Assembly: GCA_951230915.1 (NCBI GenBank)
Contig: OX579642.1
Coordinates: 1,736,001 to 1,800,000, forward strand
DNA: 64,000 nucleotides
DNA from: Antitrichia curtipendula
Taxonomy: Eukaryota > Streptophyta > Bryopsida > Hypnales > Leucodontaceae
Direction: 5' to 3'
Shown here: positions 33,773 to 43,790 of the stretch, piece after piece
Position numbering within the stretch: the first letter of the stretch is position 1
How the letters are laid out: each line of letters begins with the position of its first letter
Translations under genes and position numbers: made by a program
The notes under the pieces: generated by a model
What the model saw: only the letters and a program-made list of their open reading frames with translations
What the model was told of the DNA's origin: nothing
The model's database searches: none

Positions 33773-34717
33773 CCCCTAAAGGTTTTTGACTATGTTTTCA
33801 CAAAAAACGCTCCCAAACTGCCATTTCTAGTACAAGTACCAAATTTTGGAAAAAAAAACATTTTTGGACACATATAACCGTAGGATCTTGTAGTAAACTA
33901 GTTTGAGAAGATGTGGAAAAAATTCCAGAAATTTCCACTGTGTAGATTGCAAGATATTAGCATTTGAAGTGACAAAAACCCTTTTTTTGTCCCTGCGAAA
34001 AATCGGGCAGCTGCACTTCACTTGGTCACATTTGTATGAAAAAATGTCCAAAATGGTGGTAACTCTTTGGATTCATTCTTCAAAGAAAATTAGCTACATG
34101 CTTGAAAAATTTCAGATCATTTGGAATTATACAACATATAGGAAAAAAATAGTAAGTAGAAAGAAGTAGAAAATGATTCAAAACACTAAATTGTTAAGGA
34201 TTTAATAATGGAAATGAAAAATGCCAATCCAAACGATTGTAATGTTGTAATAAACAATCTACACCTTGTGTTTATATTTTTTTCCAAAATTTTTTAAAAT
34301 TGAATTAAATAAAGGACTTCAAAGTTTATTTTAGAGTAGAGATTCTATAACTACCCACAAACTACCCACAACTAAAATTCCTCATAACTTTCATCTCAGA
34401 AATCAAAGTGGAATGATTCAAAGCTTTTCTTGTGCACATAAATCTAGAGAACCAATTTCAAATTTTTATTTATCTAGAAAATGATTTTTAAAGAAGTTTT
34501 TTTGCTGCCCAGGCTGCCCGCCGAACAATGAAAACTACATATCATACCATAACTTTTTAACCATGTAGTCAAAAGTTATGAAAATTGTTGGGCCCTAAAG
34601 CTACTCCTTGGACACATCTTGTTTGAAAATTTCAAAGAAAAAAAATAAAAATTCCATTCGTGGTGAGCTGCCCCAAAACGCTATGTTGTCAAAAAATGGT
34701 GTTTGGTCCTTTAGGGG
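33773..34717. mobile_element. TTAA-flanked element, copy 5 (empty site preserved in CACTA 1)
   Basis: TTAA|CCCCTAAAGGTTTTTGAC on the left and GTCCTTTAGGGG|TTAA on the right; 945 bp. The flanks ACTTAGTCT and CAGCCCAAAGC are contiguous in CACTA 1 around a single TTAA at 7008-7011. That direct filled/empty comparison shows TTAA is duplicated, or retained, on insertion. Confidence 0.93.
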
Positions 34718-35569
34718 TTAACTATACCCAACAGCCCAAAGCTTTAAGTAGCAATTTGGAACTTATATTTATACTTCAAACTTTTAGGCTTTGAATACAA
34801 ATGGCATTCCTCACTTGCTCTTGCTTTATGAATACTCAAGTATGAATTTTTCTTACACTCTTTTTTCTCTCCTTAAATTAGATTTTATTCAAGCTTCAAG
34901 TATTTTTTCTAAACCCCACAATCTTCAATCTACATCACTAGTTAATTGCATTAGATTTCACTTTGTATCAACCAATCTAATTAGCTTTTAATTTGTATAA
35001 GCCACCACAATCAATCAACATAATTAGTTAATCTGCTAATGCAACCAATTTGTTAGTGTACAAACTAGGTGTGGATTCATGTCCTCATGACTTAAGGTAT
35101 TTGTTAAACAATATTCCTTCTCTCTCATTAAAAAAATCAACAATCTCTATATTTGAACCAATATTTTATAGGACTATCTTTGTCACCAAATATATATTTC
35201 AACTTGAAAAAAATCCGCCATAAAGAACCAAAACAAATTTAATATGCATTTTGAAATCCTTTTCCTATGCTTTCCAACAAAATGGGCTAGGAATGAATCC
35301 ATCTCTTGTCTCATGTTGTTAATTGTTTCACTTTTCTCTCCTTCCTTTGTAACCCCTATGAGAAATTTAAATTTATTAATTAAAATATAAACATATGCCA
35401 CTCTAAATATTTGAACACAAATTCTATAATAGGCACAACATACAACAACAACAAATTTTTAATAAGCATGAAATAAAATTATGCCTTCACCTTAAGGAAT
35501 GAGATCTACAACCAAAATACTAGAAGGTCATCTTAGATTGACCCCCTTTTCTTTGGACTATCCAAATTT

Positions 35570-36200
35570 TTTTTAAATGACTCCCCCTCTCCAAAATATG
35601 ACTAAAGCAAAAATATGACTAGGTGCTCTCCAAATATGTTCCTTGTCTAAATTTTCCATCAATTGTCCCCAAAAGAGATAAAATGACTATTAAAAAAATG
35701 TGACTGAAAAATATGACTCCCCCCAAAATATGACTACAAAATATAACTCAAGCAAAAATATGATTGATTGCTCTTCAAACATGTTCCTTGCTCAAAAAGA
35801 AAAAAAAAATGACTATGAAAAAAAATGTGACTACAAAATATGACTCAAGCAAAAATATGACTAGGTGCTCTTCAAGCATATTCACTACCCAAATTTTCTT
35901 TGGGCTACCCAAAAACAAAAAAATGTCACTACCAAAAATATATGACTATAAAATATGACTGACACAAAAATATGACTACATAATATGACTAGACGTTCCC
36001 TGAATATGTTCCCTATTGTTCCTTATAAAATACTTAGTTGTTCCCAATGGACGTATACTATACGCCCATGAAGTACAAGGCCAAAAAATGACTGACAGTC
36101 ATATTTGCAATCATATTTTTTTCCAAAATGTTGGCCCTTCAAAATATGACTGCGAGTAGTCGCCAGTCATCCCCAGTCATATTTTTGCAGTCATAAAATA
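35570..36200. repeat. Subterminal repeat array of CACTA 2, end next to 36217
   Basis: Dense AAATATGACTA-type repeats, counterpart of 5525-6180. Confidence 0.85.
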
Positions 36201-36220
36201 CAGGTTTTGTTGTAGTGTGC

Positions 36221-37662
36221 TTCACTAAGTTTCAAAACATTCCGATAGTCAAAAATATCTTCACTAGCAAAAATATTTTAAGACTTTTGATGCAATTTTG
36301 AAGATGGTGAAGGAAGTCGGGATTTTCATGGATTAAAAATGGCCTTTTGAAACCAATGGCACAATCCATTTTTGATTTGGAGTCTTTCTCTAAAAGTTAG
36401 AGCTCGGAACCAACATAGAAAGTCAATATTAAAAAATTAGGATGAAAATCCTAAGTGATAAATTTACTGCTTGAAATTGAAAGGAAGTGAATGCCTTTGA
36501 AAAAGTATATTAGGGCACTTCTTCACCTGTGAAAACACCCCTCATAGCCATGTTTTGGCACATTGACACATTTTAGGTCCATTTACTGTAGTTGGATTTA
36601 AGCCATATTTTAGCCAAATCATCAAACAGTATTTTTGGAGCTTTTGTTGCTCTATTCTTGTTTTTGAATCTTTCTTTGAAGGACATTGAAGTCCCTTCAA
36701 AGTTTGTCTTTTTTCTTATTTTAATATTTTTTTGAATATTTTTTTATTTTATATGTGTTTGCTATTAGTCCTAGAGTTATTTCCCTTATATTTGGCAAGG
36801 CCATTTAGAAATATTCTCTAGCTTTCTTTCTTTTGTTACCAAATTCACATAAGTCTCTTAAGTGGAAATTCCAATATGTAAGATTTCCCTTAGTAGGTGT
36901 AGAATTGAAAGTGTTGTGACTAACCTTCTTGAAGGTTATGTGTGAATATATTAATTGTGTGCGTCTCTAATTTGAAGTTTGTATTGGTGTCCATGGCATG
37001 CCTTTGTCAACTCTTTTTTAAGATTTAAAACAATCTTGCCTTATGGCAAAGCTGTGAATCTAGGGCAATTCAAGTAGTTGGTTTTCAAATTAGATGGCGG
37101 AGCTATCGCCCCTCGGGGGGGGTAGTGAATGGGCAGAGTAGCAATATAGGTGCAAACAAATGATAGGATATTTTAAAATCATTTGGTCAAAAAATTATAA
37201 AAGAGTTTAGAGTAATATAGGGTATAGAAAATGGCTTTGGACATCTTTAAAGTACTATAGGGTATGGAATAATAGGCCTTATTAGAAAATGCAGTAGTAC
37301 TAAAATAGCCCCCTTTATATTAAATTTTTTGGCCCAAAGTCTGAAATTGCTACTTTCTCAGCTACTTTAAAAGTGACATATTGGTGAGGATAAAAAAATT
37401 AAATTTGCTATTACTAAGAGCATAGTAATATACTTTAGTTCATTTACTTCTCTCAGATTCCTACAATAACTTAACTACTCTTACAACTAAGTTATACACT
37501 ATATACAACACAAAATTTAATGTCTAACTACTATAAATACTTTTTCTTACAACATACACTGCACGTCCTACTGGATTGAACTTAGAGTTAGTTGAATTGG
37601 GCAATCTGGATGATGTATGGTTTAGGGTTTCCACAGTTCAATTTGCCCCACCTAAACCCGAC
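36221..37662. other. AT-rich stretch between CACTA 2 and CACTA 3
   Basis: No recognised gene. A frame starting at 37576 (MNLELVELGNLDDVWFRV) runs into the CACTA 3 end, and the sequence right of CACTA 3 at 43374 continues the interrupted locus. I cannot name a product. Confidence 0.45.
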
Positions 37663-37904
37663 CGTCACTACAAGAAAACGAGGGGTTTTGCGACTGCACT
37701 GTGCAACTCATTTTGTAATTGCATACGTCGTTTGCAACTAGGTGATAATCTGGAGCCCGCAGTTGTAGTGGACAAGTTGCATGAGTTGCAGTGTAGTCGC
37801 AGGGGGTTCATGTCATCGGACAGTATTCAAAAAACTTCATCGACGAATTGTTCTGACGTGGAGTTTACTGCCACGTAAGGTCAGGTCCTGCATTCGATAC
37901 TTGA

Positions 37905-38890
37905 GGCACTTGTAGTCGACTTCTTTGCAACTAGCATACATTCGCTTATGACGTATCATATGCAACTTGTTCACAACTTTTTTGCAACTAAATTCTGTTG
38001 ATGTATGACTTCTTTGCCTCTACTATGCAACTACAGAGGGATCTGCGACTAGTTTCTGATGTGTCCAGCTACTCATCAAGTATGCGACTTTTATGCGACA
38101 AGTTTTCAACTCATGTGCTACTCCTTTGCTACTTCTAAGCAACTTCTGGATAACTCCTATGCAACTGATTGTCAACTCATATGCAATTAAATTGCAACTC
38201 AAAGTTCACTCAGGTAGAACTCATTTGCAACTAAAAATTGACTCACATACAACTAATTTACAACTCAACACCAACTCACATGCAACTCATTTGGAACTCA
38301 AAGCCAACTCATATACAACTAGTTTGAAACTCAATGCCAACTTCCGTGCAACTCATTTGCTAAAAAAACCTTGCCTCGGGCAACTCGTTTGCAACACATT
38401 GCCAACTTATATGCTACCAATTTCCAACTTAGAGCCAACTCAGATGCAACTAGTCTTCAACTCAAAGCCAACTTACATGAAACTAGTTTGCAATTCAAAG
38501 CCAACTTAGATGCAACTAGTTTGCCACTTTAAGCCAACTCATGTGGAAATAGTTTGCAACTCTAAACCAATTCACATACAACTAGTTTGTAACTCAAAGC
38601 CAATTCAAAAGCAACTCTTTTGCAAAAGAAGGCCTACTCATAGGCAACTAGTTCGCAACTCAGAGCCAACTCAAGAGCAACTACGTTGCAACTCGAAGCC
38701 AACTCCCATACAATTAGTTTACAACTGAGAACTGACTCACATACATCTAATTTGCAATTCAAAGCCAACTCAAGGCCAATTGACATACAACTAGTTTGCA
38801 ACTAAGAGCTGACTCATATATAACTAGTTTGCAACTGAGAGCTGACTCATGTACAATTAGTTTGCAACTAAGAACTAACTCACATACTAC
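37905..38890. repeat. Left subterminal array of CACTA 3
   Basis: Roughly 20-bp words such as ACTAGTTTGCAACTCAAAGC and CAACTCATTTGCAACT, repeated for nearly 1 kb. The long plus-strand frames across it (38093-38728) simply translate this repeat. Confidence 0.9.
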
Positions 38891-40613
38891 TAGTTTGCAC
38901 TGCATTCCAAAAATCCTTACTGCTAAGGGAATTCCCCACATATTCAAACTCAAGATCCATAATATCTCTGAACTTTTTCAAAATTTGTGGCCTGTATTTA
39001 TCCCAGTGAATAACACTCATATCAAGTATCAAAGGGGCAAAGGCCCTCATAGTTCGGTCCCAAGTAGTCTTCCTAGAAGAAGAGGCATCAATTTGACCAT
39101 TTGCCTTCACATGTAATTCATTTGGTCTTTTGCCATTATTGCTTCTTTCTTTTGCTTTCTTCTCTAACTCTCTGTACCTCTTGTGCCTAGTAGAACTTCC
39201 ACCACTCTCTGACTGACACACCACTTCTTGTGATTGTACATGCCCTTGCCACAAAGCTGAAATAGGGGGAACATGAAATTCAACCATTGCCCGTTGTGGA
39301 GGTTCGGTAGGTGGTGGTGGTATGGACTGTGGTGGTACCCATTGCCACTGTCCAACTGGGCTTTGGAGCATTGATTGTCTTGCAAATCCACCATGATGAG
39401 AAGGCGAGGATCTCTTTCTGCTACCAGAGGCTTCTCCCTATACGCAACTATCATCCTCTTCAAATTGATTGTCTTCATTCCCTGAAAGAATACAACAACA
39501 TTAGTAGTATTAAAAGTAATGTACAAAAGAAAAAATTCTTATTATTGAACCTTTGTTTTCTTTAAAAGAAATTCATTTCCATAAAAAAAATTCAACTCAT
39601 CTTCTTCAGTGTTGTGAGAGTCCTCTGAAGCCGACATATCATCTTCAGCACTTGCATCTTCACTAATAGCTTTTAGGTCTTCACTGCTAACTCTGGCACT
39701 CTTCTGTGTGGGCAATGCTGGAGCTTGAGTATGCTATTCTTGCACACTTTTGCGCTTTGCAATTGAAGCTCCCCTGCAAACCAACCAACATTATAGCTTT
39801 AAAGAAAAATGATATAAAAACAATCATCTATTTTTGGAGCCACATAATACATGAATTTTTTTGGCATTACTTTGGATACTATGCTATGTTGTGTCTATTT
39901 TGCAACTACATGGCAAGTAGCAACTGCATGCCAACTAGCTTGCAACTATATGGCAACTAATTGGCAACTAGCTTGCAACTACATGGCAACTACATGGCAA
40001 CTAGCTTGCAACTTCAATTACCTCTATAATGCTACAGCAACTTCTTACAAAAACTACTGAAATACTAGGAAACAAAAATATTGCAACCACCTAATCTTAA
40101 ACATCATTGGAAGACTAAAGACAATCTCCTAATTTTAGTGAGGCCCTTACACTTCCTTTGATGTTACTTTTATAGGTTGTACTTGTACTGCTCGCTCCAC
40201 CACTCTAGCATCTCAACGCAATTCCCTCTCCATTTTCTCATAGTCAATAGAATCCGTGCCAAGCGATTCTCATTCACCTACCTAAGAAGTCAAGATAATG
40301 GTTCAATGAACAATTACTACTTCATTCAACTCTTCAAGAACTCTTTCTATCGCCAGCACAAAAGAATGCATAAAGAAAACTATTGTTCTATGTTGTTTGC
40401 AAATTGGCTTGAATAGTTCAAAATCTCACAAACTCTACAAACTTGAAAACCATTATCATTAATTGTAAATGGCATAGCCAATTCCACACAAAACATTAGT
40501 TCCATGAGTTCTTGCTTAGGATTACACCTATCACCAAAGTACTTCACCAAAAATGATTTAATTCCTAAATCAATAGATGCATTCGTCATTTCTACACTAC
40601 TCTTAGAAGCCAT
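38880..40613 (-). pseudogene. TNP1-like gene of CACTA 3 (plant transposase_24 type)
   Basis: In EnSpm elements the TNP1/TnpA-type protein binds subterminal repeats and assists the TNP2 transposase. The last exon (about 39481 to 38880) encodes a Pro-rich segment (WVPPQSIPPPPTEPPQR), a basic segment (RHKRYRELEKKAKERS) and the conserved block AFAPLILDMSVIHWDKYRPQ followed by KKFRDIMDLEFE, which I recognise from the plant Ptta/EnSpm transposase family. An acceptor TTCTTTCAG precedes it near 39482. The frame upstream of the internal Met is open to 39480 except for one TAG (39438-39440). An acidic stretch near 39690-39548 (SEDASAEDDMSASEDS) and a frame starting with MASKSSVEMTN at 40613 are plausible earlier exons; exact splicing is uncertain. 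The stop suggests inactivation. Confidence 0.7.
39895..40012. repeat. Internal GCAACTA array of CACTA 3
   Basis: Tandem words CTAGCTTGCAACTACATGGC lie inside the probable TNP1 intron, far from the element ends. They repeat the subterminal motif at an unusual place; a similar array lies at 41335-41480. Confidence 0.8.
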
Positions 40614-40829
40614 TCATCAGCCACTTTAGGGTTTAGGCGTCCTTGCAGAGTTAGTTTATTCCCTGATAAACAGTTTCATGTAAAATCCCAAAACCCTAAC
40701 AAATATAAAGGCACAAAGGCTTACAAATGCATACCATTCTGATGACCCTGAAAACATTTCCATTTGAAGCCTAATGAAGCCAAAAAGTCTCGCAGAGAAA
40801 CACCTCCACCGCAAGCTTCTGCTCCTTGT

Positions 40830-41025
40830 GAACTCCGCTCTGCTCGCAGAACCCTCCTCTCGCACAGAACCCTCCGCTTCGCTCGTAGAACCCTCCGCTT
40901 CGCTCACAGAATCCTCTACTTGCAGAATCCTAGTAGGATGGATGGATGAGAGAGATGAGAGTTGCAACCCACTTTGGATGGATGAGAGAGATGAGAGTTG
41001 CAATCCACTTTGGATGGATGGAGGG
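40830..41025. repeat. Two minisatellites between the divergent CACTA 3 genes
   Basis: About four 24-bp copies of AGAACCCTCCGCTTCGCTC (40836-40930), followed by copies of a 43-bp unit beginning GGATGGATGAGAGAGATGAG (40937-41020). They lie upstream of the 40613 start and may be untranslated leader or promoter sequence. Confidence 0.85.
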
Positions 41026-41334
41026 ATGAGACTAGGAATTCCTATTTATTCTATATAAAACTCTCAATCTCTTCAAAGATTCTCAAGATTTACTGTATAT
41101 TGAATGTGCAATTACAAAGTGTACAATTAGAGAGGTTTGATTGCAGATAATTGTAATGTCTCATGCATTGCGGGATGCAGCGCATAATTATGTGCTGAAT
41201 AATGTTGCTATTTTGGAGCCACTTGTCAAGTAAGTTGTATTAGCTTCTTCTTCCACTTGTAGAATCCATTTAATAAAACATGGATAGGTTGCAATATATT
41301 GATATGAAATTAGTGTGAATAGCAAACTACTGAC

Positions 41335-41480
41335 TACCATGCATTTGAAATGCAACTGAAAAGCAACTGCCATGCAACTAAAATGCAACTCAAATTCAAC
41401 TAAAATGTAATTAAAGTGCAACTACAATGCAACTGAAATGCAACTAAACAGCAAGGGAACTGCAACTAACATGCAACTAA
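41335..41480. repeat. Second internal array of the subterminal motif
   Basis: Repeated ATGCAACTAAAATGCAACT words immediately upstream of the TNP2 remnant, inverted relative to the right-end array. Confidence 0.75.
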
Positions 41481-41547
41481 AATGCAAGTATCGTCACTTC
41501 AAAATTAATGTCTGAGGTAGGTGGATGGAATTGACCATCTATAGTAT

Positions 41548-42337
41548 TTGCTGCTAGGAAATCTTTACATTTATGATTTTGAACTTCTATCTTGTGTGTG
41601 CAAGAAGTGGAAGGAAGAACATGAAATTGATCCAAGCACAGCACCACTCGATGCGTGGATAAGAATGGCTCTTTGCAATAGTAGTGTTGATGCTCACACT
41701 CCAGAGGACAGAGATAGGATGTTATTATCCAACAGACCATCATAGAAGACACTTCAATATTCTCGTATGAGAGCTTTTGGAAATCACTTCAGGGTTGACG
41801 ATAACTCTTCTAACCAATTGCAAACATATGATTGCGGTGTTGCATCTGTATTCGAAATTCCAGCTCTTGATCTTCGAGACGTGTCAGTGCACTACGTCGG
41901 AGTATTGAAAGATATATTCAAACTAGATTATGGATGTCTTAGCAATCCCGTGATACTATTGTGGTGTGAATGGGTGAAAAAATCAGACAATCGAGGAAAT
42001 CCAACATACATTAGGGATAATGATGGTTTCTTTGTAGTGAACTTTTCGTCACAAAATGCAGAAGATGCTTAATCCTTTTATTTTTCCAAGCCAAGCAACC
42101 CAAGTGTTCTTTACATCTGATGTGCTTAGGAAAGAAGATTGGAAAGTAGTATTACACAAGCAACCTCGTGCTCGACGAGAATTTGTAGACACATTAGATG
42201 TATTCGTTAGCACCACTGTTCAAACTTCTGGTCTCGTTACTCTAGAGAATGTGCCTCCTCTACCTACTGTTCCGTCTCTGGTTGGAGCTATAGAGTTATT
42301 TGTAGAGGACAATCTCTTGGCATCTGCAAGATATTAA
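41548..42337 (+). pseudogene. TNP2-type transposase, C-terminal fragment
   Basis: TNP2 is the catalytic transposase of CACTA elements. Only the C-terminal part is readable. It starts near ELLSCVCKKWKEEHEI and SVDAHTPEDRDRMLLSNRPS. An in-frame TAG at 41743-41745 precedes QYSRMRAFGNHFRVD, then the DUF4216-like region YDCGVASVFEIPAL, YVGVLKDIFKLDYG, CEWVKKSDNRGNPTYIRDND. A one-base shift near 42070 moves the frame to PFIFPSQATQVFF and WKVVLHKQPRARRE; the frame ends at 42337. The upstream catalytic domain is not recognisable between 40.6 and 41.5 kb, so it is deleted or too decayed. It cannot encode an active transposase. Confidence 0.82.
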
Positions 42338-42379
42338 GAGCATTCAAGGAAAATATTCATTTTCTAAACAAACTCTAAT

Positions 42380-43345
42380 TGTTTCCTAGTTGCGTTCTAG
42401 CTGTTCTATAGTTGCATGCTAATTATTTCGTAGTTGCATGGCAGTTGTTCTATACCTGCATGCTAGTTGTTATGTAGAAGGATGTCAATTGTTCTATAGT
42501 TGCATGCTAGTTGTTCTATACCTGCATGCTAGTTGTTCTATACCTGCATGCTAGTTGTTATGTAGAAGGATGTCAATTGTTCTATAGTTGCATGCTAGTT
42601 GTTCTCTAGTTGCATACGAGTCACTCTATAGTTGTATGAGAGTCAAATATTAATTGCATGCTAGTCATTTTATAGTTGCATGTTGGTTGTTCTTTCCAGT
42701 TGCATTCTAGTCTTTCTTTAGTTGCAATCCAATCAGTTTATAGTCCAATCCTAGCGTACACGTGTCCACATCAGCAACTATGGTGAATGTCGGATGTCTA
42801 AAACCTCACAGTCACTTCTCTAATTGCATACGAGTCACTGTATAGTTGCATGCGAGTCATTTTATAGTTGCATGTTGGTTGTTCTTTCCAGTTGCATTCT
42901 AGTCTTTCTTTAGTTGCAATCCAATCAGTTTATAGTCCAATCCTAGCGTACACGTGTTCACATCAGCAACTATGATGAATGTCGGATGTCTAAAACCTCA
43001 CAGTCACTTCTCTAATTGCATACGAGTCACTCTATAGTTGCATGAGAGTCATTCTCTAGTTGCATGTCGGTTGTTCTTTCCAGTTGCATTCTAGTCCTTC
43101 TTTAGTTGAATTCGAATCAATTTTTAGTTGAATCCTAGCGTACAGTTGTCCACATCAGCAACTATGATGAATGTCGGATGTAAAATACCTCACGGTAAAT
43201 TCTCAGTTACACTTCCGTAACCCTACTTTTCATTCTACGACTACTTAGCGACTATAACAGCATAGTCGTAAAATTTGGTGCAAATACAGAGGGATGTAGT
43301 CGCAGAGTAGTTGAATAGGACACGTAGTTGCATTTGAGTCGGTTG
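42380..43345. repeat. Right subterminal array of CACTA 3 with a 190-bp tandem repeat
   Basis: AGTTGCATGCTAGTTGTTCT words run for almost 1 kb. From about 42630 to 43190 they are part of a higher-order tandem repeat of roughly 190 bp (about three copies, marked by TTGCATACGAGTCACT at 42610, 42824 and 43016), which also contains GCGTACACGTGTCCACATC. Confidence 0.9.
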
Positions 43346-43790
43346 TGAAAGACCGCTTTTTCTTCTAGTGCGTTGCTGGAGTTCGTTGCGTGTGCATCAT
43401 TGAGTTTGCTTTGGCCGAGGTGTTTAGGGTTTAGGGTTGGTTTGGTGGGGGCATTCCAAAACAGCCCTTGTTGCGGTTTGGGGCAAATCTGCATTTTGCA
43501 TGTAGGATTTAGCTTTCAGGGCTTAGGCTGCCTTTCTCTTGCATATTGGATCCAGATGTGGTTTTGGGTGTAACGAAAAATTCTCTATGTTCAAGGTAGG
43601 ATTTATGATGGCGCTCAATTTCAAAATTAGACTCTATTTGGTGGAAGCCGATGTTGGGTGGCCGGAGCTGCTAAGTCCCTTTTTTTGCCACTTGGGCGAC
43701 ACTTACGCGGATTTGCGCACGCGCTTGGAGAACGGGGGATGCGTGGAGTAGCCCTTCCTCTTTTGGGACTTCCAAGATGAGTGTCGAATA

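Larger units (their letters stand above)
28858..36217 (-). mobile_element. CACTA (EnSpm/CMC) element 2, inverted relative of element 1
   Basis: Starts CACTACAACAAAATGG and ends with the inverted ACAGGTTTTGTTGTAGTG, flanked by TGC on both sides (28855-28857 and 36218-36220). It is colinear with CACTA 1 read in reverse. It shares TTAA copy 4 (copy 2 of element 1) but has its own TTAA copy 5 and a 1.3-kb extra segment, and it lacks the mini-CACTA and the 1,568-bp TIR element. Length is 7,360 bp. No transposase gene is recognised. Confidence 0.93.
37666..43370. mobile_element. CACTA element 3, coding but decayed
   Basis: Starts CACTACAAGAAAACGAGG and ends with the inverted GCTTTTTCTTCTAGTG, flanked by CGT on both sides (37663-37665 and 43371-43373). 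It is 5,705 bp long. The subterminal motif differs from elements 1 and 2: TTTGCAACT on the left and AGTTGCATG on the right, in dozens of copies. It carries a TNP1-like gene on the minus strand and a TNP2-like gene remnant on the plus strand, apparently divergently arranged around 40.6-41.5 kb. Stops and a frameshift in both make it non-autonomous today. Confidence 0.93.

Noticed and set aside
38093..38728. Long plus-strand frames with repeated LVCNSKPTH words
   Set aside because: Direct translation of the CACTA 3 subterminal repeat array; no coding signal beyond the repeat period.
37905..38890. Regularly spaced repeats that could be mistaken for a CRISPR array
   Set aside because: Units are degenerate, spacers are not unique, the array is mirrored at the other end of a CACTA element, and the genome is eukaryotic.
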